DNA of 64,000 nucleotides from Xiphias gladius (taxonomy: Eukaryota; Chordata; Actinopteri; Istiophoriformes; Xiphiidae), in assembly GCF_016859285.1 (NCBI RefSeq), contig NC_053408.1, positions 5,029,713-5,093,712 on the forward strand, written 5' to 3'. Positions 56,827 through 64,000 of this stretch are shown piece by piece (the first letter of the stretch is position 1; each line of letters opens with the position of its first letter). Both the position numbers and the translations under genes were made by a program. The notes under the pieces are model-generated. The model was not told the origin of the DNA. It searched no databases and worked only from the letters and a program-made list of their open reading frames with translations.

Positions 56827-57551
56827 GCTAAAATGATTAGTCAATCAATTGACTAGTTACTACAAAAAACTAACTGTAACAATTTTGATAATTGTTTGGT
56901 CGGTTAACTCAATTTTTCAGCAAAAATGCATAAAATTCATTGGTTTTAGCTTCTTGAATGTGAATATTTTCTGGTTTTCTAAGTTTTCTATTATAGTAAA
57001 CTGTATATCTTTGGGTTTTGGACAAAACGATCCATTTGAGGGCGTCACCTTGAATTTGGAAGAATTGCAACTGGCCATTTTCACCATTACTTTTATAGAT
57101 TACATGATTAAGCGACTAATCAAGAAAAGACAGATTAATTGATAATAGGGCTGCAACTAATGCTTATTTACAATATCAATTAATCTGCCAATTTTTTTCA
57201 CAATTACTCAATTAATTGATTAGTCTACAAAATATCAGAAAATAGTGAAAATTATCCATTCCAGTTTCTGTGAGTCTAAGATGATATCTTCAAATGTTTT
57301 GACCAATTGTTTAAACCGAAAAGATTTTCTTTTTAATATGATATAAAAACAAATAAAAGCAGGAAGTCTTCATAGTTGAGAACCTGAAAGGTGCATTTCT
57401 TTGACAATTTTGCATAAAAAATTACTTTAACGATCAATTGATTATCAAAGTAGTTGCCGATTACTGTGTGCTGTTGATTAACTAATCGATTTATCGACTA
57501 ATTGTTGCAGCTAGAATCGATAATGAGAATAATTATTAGTTGGAGTCCTAT
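56827..57551. mobile_element. Nested pair of MITE-like elements
   Basis: An outer copy starts AGAGCTAAAATGATTAGTCA at about 56827 and is interrupted near 57146 by a second copy. The second begins TAGGGCTGCAACTAATGC and ends near 57514 (CTAATTGTTGCAGCTA). The outer right end (AATTATTAGTTGGAGTCCTA) then follows, ending at 57550. The order of ends supports insertion of one element into another; the exact target duplication is not clear. Confidence 0.65.
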
Positions 57552-57980
57552 ATGAATGTGCTACTTTATCTTCTGACTGAGGTTAATGACCTTGTAGAAG
57601 AGATGACTGTCACAGTCAGGTGAGTGCCATTCGGGCAAAAACTCTTTTATCCTCATGAGATTCGATCTTGGTAATCAGGCGAAAGACCTCTAAATGCACT
57701 GATTAGTTAAAAACCTGGAGGCTGATGTTAATCACACATCGGTAATGACAGTGTTCCTGCTTCTAATTCAGTTTGACATCAAGACTTTGAATATATACAC
57801 TAAATGTCCAGGTAAAAGTAAAGCAATGACTATTTAAAGGTTTAACAAATTATCTTGACCCTCTATGGTATGCATTGATTTATCATTATCTTTTGCTATC
57901 TACATAAGTTTTGGTTTTTCTACCTAGCGGGAAATTGAACCGATACATCAGTCATAATAGTCTTAACCATGTAAGTTTAT

Positions 57981-58309
57981 TAAAGTTGCAACAATTAGTT
58001 GATTAATCCATTAGTCCGTCAAAAGAAAAATAATTGGAAGCTAATAATCAATTAATTGTTACTGTAATTTGTCAGGCAAAAAATCCAAACATTTGCTGGT
58101 TCAAGCTTCTCAGGAGGATTTGTAGCTTTTCATTGTCATATATGACAGTAAATAAAATATTGTTGGGTTTTGGACTGTAAATTAAATACCTTTGAGACAC
58201 CAATTTGGGCTCTGAAAAGTTGCGATGGTCATTCCTGACTACTTTTTGACATTTGACAGACTAAGCGAATATCGATAAATCGAAAATAATCCTCAATTGC
58301 AGCCCTAAC
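57981..58309. mobile_element. MITE-like copy, 'GCTGCAACTAAT' family
   Basis: Left end AAAGTTGCAACAATTAGTTG, interior GTTGGGTTTTGGACTGTAAA, right end CCTCAATTGCAGCCCTAAC. Confidence 0.75.
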
Positions 58310-59506
58310 GTTTATAATACATACTTATTCTAGGAGGAATATTTGAGTGGCCAGCCTTGAAGTAACACTGTGCCATGATGGACAAACAATGAAACAATAT
58401 TATTATTTATATCAATTCTGCCCACAACTAAAGTGACTGATCAAAATGGAGTAGTCCATAAGATCCAGTTAGGTAAATCATTATCATTGAACAAGTGTCC
58501 TGACAGGGTTGTGTACAAGCAAACACCTCTGTGCGTGCGTGTGGCTTCCGAATGACAGGGAAATAACACAACGAAAGAAAAACATGACAAAAAAAAAAAA
58601 AACAAGCCACTGTAAGGGACAGATGACAAGCAGCCACACGATGGAGCCACAAGACTACAACTGACTACACACTGATCCCAAATGACAGATTGAGCCTAAT
58701 TCATATACTATGTATCCCACGCCCACCAACAAAGCAGAGGCTGCACTTGCTTGCAATAGTTATTTGGCAAGAAAGGACGGATATTCCTATACTGTCTGTT
58801 CAACGAGAGCAGAAATGACTGACAAGACACAGCTAAATATTAACATACACGCATGTCGACTGCTTGTAACTAATGTCGTTAATGGTTAACCTGGCAAACC
58901 AGACATATAACAGGCTTTTCAACTGATGAAAAATTAAGCTAACACCCCTGGCCTTCGCTCTTAATCGGTTCCTAATTAGCATAACCAGTGCTAGCAGCGC
59001 ACAAAAAAAGGAGTCCAATTATCTTAGCCAATGACAGAAAAACAAGTAATTATGTTAATATGTGACTTACATTTCAATGTGGGCACATTTACAAGCAAAA
59101 CCTGTACTGGGACGTTACTTTAGTCGCTAAAAAAACTTTTGTACAACGTCTTCCATAAGGTAGCTTGAGCCTAATGCCGGTGGAACATACCATTCTAAGG
59201 AGGGGGTGGGAACAGTCCAAGTGATGCCGGCTTTGGTAATATAATGTTCTTAAAGGATTGTAAAACAATCATTGAAATGCGTAGGGAAAAAAATAAGACG
59301 TCAAGATACATGGGTGAGGTTTGGTTTTAAAAAATGCACGACTTCTAAGCCTCCTAACATGGCGCGGGTAGGGCTTCTTCCAGCCGTTAACTGACGCACG
59401 AATTCACTAACTTCACCATAACGTTGAATAGGCCGCTGCGGCTTCCCGTTTACCGTGCACATAGATAAAGTGAACGGCGAATCGTTGTTGCGGTTCGGCG
59501 GTTTTG

Positions 59507-59510
59507 AAAA
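59507..59510 (-). terminator. RNA polymerase III terminator of tRNA-Cys
   Basis: TTTT on the minus strand one base after the mature tRNA 3' end, within CTTTTC. Confidence 0.85.
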
Positions 59511-59511
59511 G

Positions 59512-59583
59512 AGGGGGCACCCGGATTTGAACCGGGGACCTCTTGATCTGCAGTCAAATGCTCTACCACTGAGCTATACCCCC
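59512..59583 (-). tRNA. tRNA-Cys (anticodon GCA)
   Basis: A 72-nt cloverleaf on the minus strand. The acceptor stem pairs GGGGGTA with TGCCCCC and is followed by T. The A box reads TAGCTCAGTGG and the B box GGTTCAAATCC. The anticodon GCA is at 59551-59549, in the loop CTGCAGA. There is no intron and the CCA is not encoded, as expected for a nuclear gene. It lies between plxdc1 and lasp1 and points against both. Confidence 0.97.
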
Positions 59584-60815
59584 GATGCAATGTATCGACA
59601 AGGTAGGATATATTTAACTATGACACAGCGTGGTTCCACCGTTTAATTGTGCGCGTACCACGGCACCGCGACGAGTGTTATCACGTAGAGCCTATGGTTA
59701 AAACCATAATGTAGCATTTAGCTAACGTCCACAGTGAAGACGACGCAGATGTGATTTACCCCAGTGTCCGGCAGAGACCGCCAATCACACACAGTACCTT
59801 GAATGTTAAATCTCATTTACAGTTTGTTCAGCTACTTATTGGTCATCAATGTGTATTTTTACTTTGTGCCTTTACTACGTCTTTGCATTCATTATTGCTA
59901 ACCTGGTCAATATTTCCGAGCAGTTTTGAGACCAGAAATACTAGTTCATACTTGTTTTGTCTTAGCTTTGTCTTAGTTTTCGGGGAAACAGACACATTTT
60001 TTGTTTCCCCCTAAACTTTTACAGTTTTGCGCCGTTGTATATGTCCACAGAGCCCGTCCTTAATGTATTTTAAGCGTTATTACGTGACATTGTAGTATCG
60101 TTTGTCTCCTTTTAAGGTTATTACGGATTCCCGTTAATGCATTTTATGCTGCCTTCAGGTACACCGCCGAGAACCGTAAAGCACACACTTCAAGTGGGAT
60201 GTGTAAATACAACTCAATATTGAACAACAGTTGGCTTTTTTTTTTTTTTTTTTTTTATTGTTGTGATTTTACACGCTTTTTTTTTTAGGTTGTGAAAAAC
60301 GTTAGATGAAATCAAAATTGTATCAATATAGAGCTTTTGATTAAAAAAGTAGATCCTGGTTCATTTTGAGGATTTAAAGGATGGATTAAGGTGACGGCAC
60401 AGAGGCAGCGCAGAGAGCGCACTACTAAACCACTACTACGGTCTACAGTCCTTTGACCTTTGTACTATCTGCATGCCATTTCCACGCCTGTGTGGGAAAC
60501 TTATCGCATCCACACGCACAACAAGTTAAAGTTCCTGTATCCGACGGTTCCTGAAGGAACCACGAAGAAGTCCGTGCCGCACGCTTGACTCCTCCTCGCC
60601 TTGAAGTCGCGTCCTTCTATCAAGTCAATTGAAATGCCTGCAGGCGAAGAGGAGGACGGTTCGTGTCCCAGCCGGTCATCACAGCCTGCACTTCACTTCT
60701 GAAAACTTTTTTTTTTTTCCTCTTTGTTTTTTTTTTCTTTTTCTTTTTTTTCTCTCTCTCTTTTGCCGCATCAGTGAGTTTTTCTTTTTGTGGTGTGAGG
60801 AATCCCTGCGCCATC
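59584..60815. other. Intergenic region and lasp1 5' leader
   Basis: No coding exon. It holds a poly-T run at about 60236-60256 and, from about 60380, a moderately CpG-rich stretch that should contain the lasp1 promoter. A long pyrimidine tract (60707-60766) lies 50-110 bases before the lasp1 ATG and would be in its 5' leader. Confidence 0.5.
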
Positions 60816-63649
60816 ATGAATCCGCCCTGTGGAAGATGCAAGAAACCAGTTTACCCCACAGAAAAAATAAATTGCCTTGATAAGGTAAGGTGACACGCAG
60901 GTCTTAACCCCACTCACCCACCAAAATCTAATTCCCAAGTGACACTAATTTTCCTTTGTGGATTTTTTTTTTTTTTGTTCATCCAAATTATTCTTGGTTT
61001 TTAGTGTCGCAAAACTCTAACTTAAGATGAAACTTTTGATTGCAAAAAAAAATTTTGCTCAAAATTTGACATAATGCTTTAAAGTCTATAAGTCTTCTTT
61101 CCTTTGTGATATTTGCTTTCATGTCAGCAACTGTTTTGCAAAAAAGAAATTATAATTATTATACTGGTAAATATCTCATTTTAACCAAAAAATGTTGTAC
61201 TTTTGTTCACTTAACGAAACAGTATCCTCTCCATGACGCTTTGCCATTACATGAAATCACCATTATCATCATTATGTGGCTGACTTTACTCTTATTTTTG
61301 TGCATACATGACATGCATAAACACTCGTACTGTTTATGCACAAAAAAAAACAGATACACACAAACACACACTAAGGGAGTGATGAGAAAGAAGAAAAACA
61401 CATCCGGTTGATAAACATTGGCCAAAAACCTCAAAATGTTCAAAAAGGAAAGAGCCCCCAGAGACCGAGTGTTTCTGGGTCCCTTACTCTCAGTGTCAGC
61501 TTGTTTAGATGTGCTCTGATAACGTGTCAGTAATAGATAAGGAGAAGAACTCAGTCTAGGTTTATTTAATCAATTTAAGGACACAGTCAGAGCAGAATCA
61601 CCTGATTTCACAGAGCTGGATTGCCCACCATTGTATTGAATTTCTGATTTTCCTCTGGGATAACGAATGCACCACAAAGGTCACACAGTGATCCGCATTG
61701 GAATATGCTTGTTCTTTTTTATGCACGATCAGGGGCACGGTTAGCAGATAGTTGGTCAGATATTACACATGTTTTTGCATGAACAGCAAAATACCTTTCA
61801 TTTTATAAAAAAAACACCAAAGTTATGGAATTTGGAGATTTTTTTTTTTTTTTTTTTGCACTGTAACCATCTCTTATTGGCACTCATTCAGTGCAGGGAT
61901 GGGAGAAACAGACCAGCAGCACAGATGTGCTCTCAGGGATTTTCCCTCTGTGTCAGTGCAAGTTACAGTGTCTTTTTTTTTTTTTTTTTTTCAAGTGCAT
62001 AAATTTAAACAACCAGCAAGACCAAATAAGAATTCTGCAGTAGTCGATTAACAGTTTGATGCAGGCCTCCAGGGTGTTTATTTTGTAGCATCATACTCCA
62101 TATTTTACATCTTATCTCTGACTTTTTTGCTCTCTCCCCCTCTCTCAAGTATTGGCACAAAGGTTGTTTCAGCTGCGAGGTATGCAAGATGGCCCTGAGC
62201 ATGACCAACTACAAAGGATTTGAGAAGAAACCTTACTGCAGTATGTGAGTGTTCACACCACACCGATCACCAAACACTAAACACACAGATGAACCTTAAA
62301 GTAACTGGAAAACACCCGACTGTGTGGAAGCTCGTCTGGCTTATCTTGCAGGAGTGACCAAGAGAGTGACAGTTCATCCTAAAAAATTGACCATAAAGTT
62401 ACAATATGTATTCTCATGAATCTAATTACATCTTTTATTGTCCTTATTTTGGTGAAAGGCTATTTGCCAGTAGCAGTTTTGTCTCATTTACGTATGGATA
62501 AGTCGTATTTCATTGTCTATATATTAATAGACACAAGGGCGAAATAAACTTGCAGCATGAACAAATTGATCAGCTCATCAGTTCCAATCTGCCCACCTCC
62601 ACGTCCCGCCACGCAAATAAAACCAGCAGGTACATGAAAAAATGAAATAAAACAATAATGGTAATGATTAAAAGGAACACCTAAAACGTGGTACGGTAAA
62701 ATGGAAACGAGGCAGCCACACATCTCAAGAACCTACGTGCATAAAGCCTACATTTCCACAAGGCTCCTGAATATTACAACAGCAGTCGGATCATTCCTAT
62801 GGGTCTAAAAAATAGCAGTAATAATAATGATAGAATGAAGTGGAAAAATACAAATAGGTGAGATATTAGACTGTCACGTGAACTTTTAAAAATTCCCCCT
62901 GCAGTTGACTAAAACTGCAAGCGAACCTTTCCAAATCCACCTGCAATTTGCTTTTCGGGAGTTAATTTTCATAGCAGTACGAAATGTGATACATGATCAA
63001 GGAATAACCTAAATTTAGGGGGGAAATCTTTCCTTCCTACATATCAAATTTCTTAGTAAGTATGTAACCCCAAAAGCTCCCAGTTTTTTTAGCCTGTGAC
63101 CCCATAAAACAAAGAAGATCTAATTGAAACCCTTCTTCACCCTGATGTCCAGTTGCAACCAAAGACTGATTTTTTTTCCCACCTTGTTTGGTTTGAATGG
63201 TCCTGAGGGAGTAAAATAATAATAATGACTTACAGGAATAAAAGAAAAAAAGATTAGAGGAAAGTCGGACAAAATAAGTATAAATTTGTGCAGCAGGAAT
63301 AAAGTTAAACTCAGTTTCTAGCATTGATCTCGTGAAAGCATCAATAGCTTTTGGGAGATTTTTGCCCAAAAAGAGAAATAAATGTTTTTGTCTGACTGTT
63401 GTCTTTTGGTTTATGAGCACAACGGCACTGTCTGGTTTTAAGTCACATACACTGAAATTCTCCAACAGTAAAAGAATATATAATATCAATATGAATACAT
63501 TTAAAGTATGTGAAAGAGGTGGAGACAATAAAAACGTTTCTGTTGCACTTCTGTTCCCTTCCAGGCATTACCCCAAAACCTCCTTCACTATAGTGACCGA
63601 CACCCCCGAGAATCTGCGTCTCAAGCAACAGAGCATGCTCAATAGCCAG
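60816..63649 (+). CDS. lasp1: LIM and SH3 domain protein 1, 5' part (cut by window edge)
   Basis: Exons 60816-60884, 62150-62244 and 63565-63649 encode the first 83 residues; phases are 0, 2 and 0, and an acceptor beyond the window is needed. The ATG has A at -3. The LIM zinc ligands are all present: Cys5, Cys8, His26, Cys29, Cys32, Cys35, Cys53 and His56. The text [29 protein letters not shown] and [13 protein letters not shown] leads into the first nebulin-like repeat. LASP1 binds F-actin and works in focal adhesions and cell movement. The LIM domain also resembles the LIM isoform of nebulette (LASP2). lasp1 is preferred because plxdc1 and tRNA-Cys lie beside LASP1 in human, whereas nebulette sits beside PLXDC2. 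The nebulin and SH3 exons lie outside the window. Confidence 0.85.
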
Positions 63650-63766
63650 GTGAGACCCCTCCCGGATCAGTCCTGTCCCTCCCCTCTGTCTCTGCTGTCG
63701 TTCCCGGCTCCCCGAGATACTCGTCCTAATCTCGTTGCGTCATCGTGACTCAGTGTATCCTCCCAG

Positions 63767-63771
<5 letters not shown>

Positions 63772-63798
<27 letters not shown>
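63772..63798. repeat. (CT)n microsatellite in lasp1 intron 3
   Basis: An uninterrupted CT run of about thirteen units shortly after exon 3. Confidence 0.9.
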
Positions 63799-63803
<5 letters not shown>

Positions 63804-64000
63804 TCAGCTCTCGAGCTGTCTGACAGCAGGAGACGAGGACGCACTTCCCGGCTTTGCGTTCTTGGCAATTGGATTCCTTCGATTAAATCAAATGAGCCCT
63901 TTGACCAAATACTAACAAGAGATAATGCTGCCTTGACTTTGGTGTGAAGACTTGAGGCTGTTCTTGAGCAACCGTACCAAATCTGAGCTTTATAAATGTT

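Larger units (their letters stand above)
56664..59511. other. Intergenic DNA between plxdc1 and tRNA-Cys
   Basis: Dominated by a cluster of MITE-like copies (56827-57551 and 57981-58309). From about 59080 to the tRNA the sequence becomes richer in CpG, with AACATGGCGCGGG near 59357, a YY1-like promoter motif. No coding exon was recognised. Confidence 0.5.

Noticed and set aside
59455-59646. Plus-strand open frame reading HPDLNRGPLDLQSNALPLSY
   Set aside because: It is the antisense of the tRNA-Cys gene. This peptide string is a well-known spurious annotation over tRNA genes.
60816-63649. Identification as the nebulette LIM isoform (LASP2)
   Set aside because: The LIM text fits it well, but the neighbour is PLXDC1-like and the tRNA-Cys matches the LASP1 locus; nebulette pairs with PLXDC2. 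The exons past the window edge would settle it.

Overview
The window is nuclear DNA of a teleost fish, probably a percomorph. Split genes with GT-AG introns, vertebrate-only gene families, a eukaryotic tRNA with internal pol III boxes, and several dispersed repeat families typical of spiny-rayed fish introns all point that way. No bacterial or viral gene was seen. Orthologue names rest on recognising the translated exons; no search was run.

Layout. (1) 1-4303: intergenic, with one short inverted-repeat element. (2) 4304-17237, plus strand: a complete 22-exon receptor guanylyl cyclase of the GC-G type (gucy2g): signal peptide, ligand-binding ectodomain, one membrane pass, pseudokinase domain, coiled coil and an intact cyclase domain. 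(3) 19463-about 23600, minus strand: tectb (beta-tectorin), a ZP-domain protein of the tectorial and otolithic membranes, convergent with gucy2g. Its first exon is problematic. (4) 26749-28378, minus strand: a compact four-exon gene for a 196-residue secreted Dickkopf-like protein with a reduced first cysteine-rich domain. (5) 28.6-39.3 kb: a gene-poor stretch with repeats and possible regulatory DNA. (6) 39355-56027, plus strand: plxdc1 (TEM7), a single-pass receptor with a PSI domain; one expected exon was not found and two introns look non-canonical. (7) 59512-59583, minus strand: tRNA-Cys(GCA). (8) 60816-63649 and beyond, plus strand: the first three coding exons of lasp1 (LIM and SH3 protein), which runs off the right edge.

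The genes do not form a pathway. The interest is positional. gucy2g-tectb corresponds to human 10q25, while plxdc1-tRNA-Cys-lasp1 corresponds to human 17q12, so the window appears to span a junction between two ancestral blocks, somewhere in the 28.6-39.3 kb gene-poor stretch. The Dickkopf-like gene beside tectb is the least familiar protein here and the best candidate for something little described.
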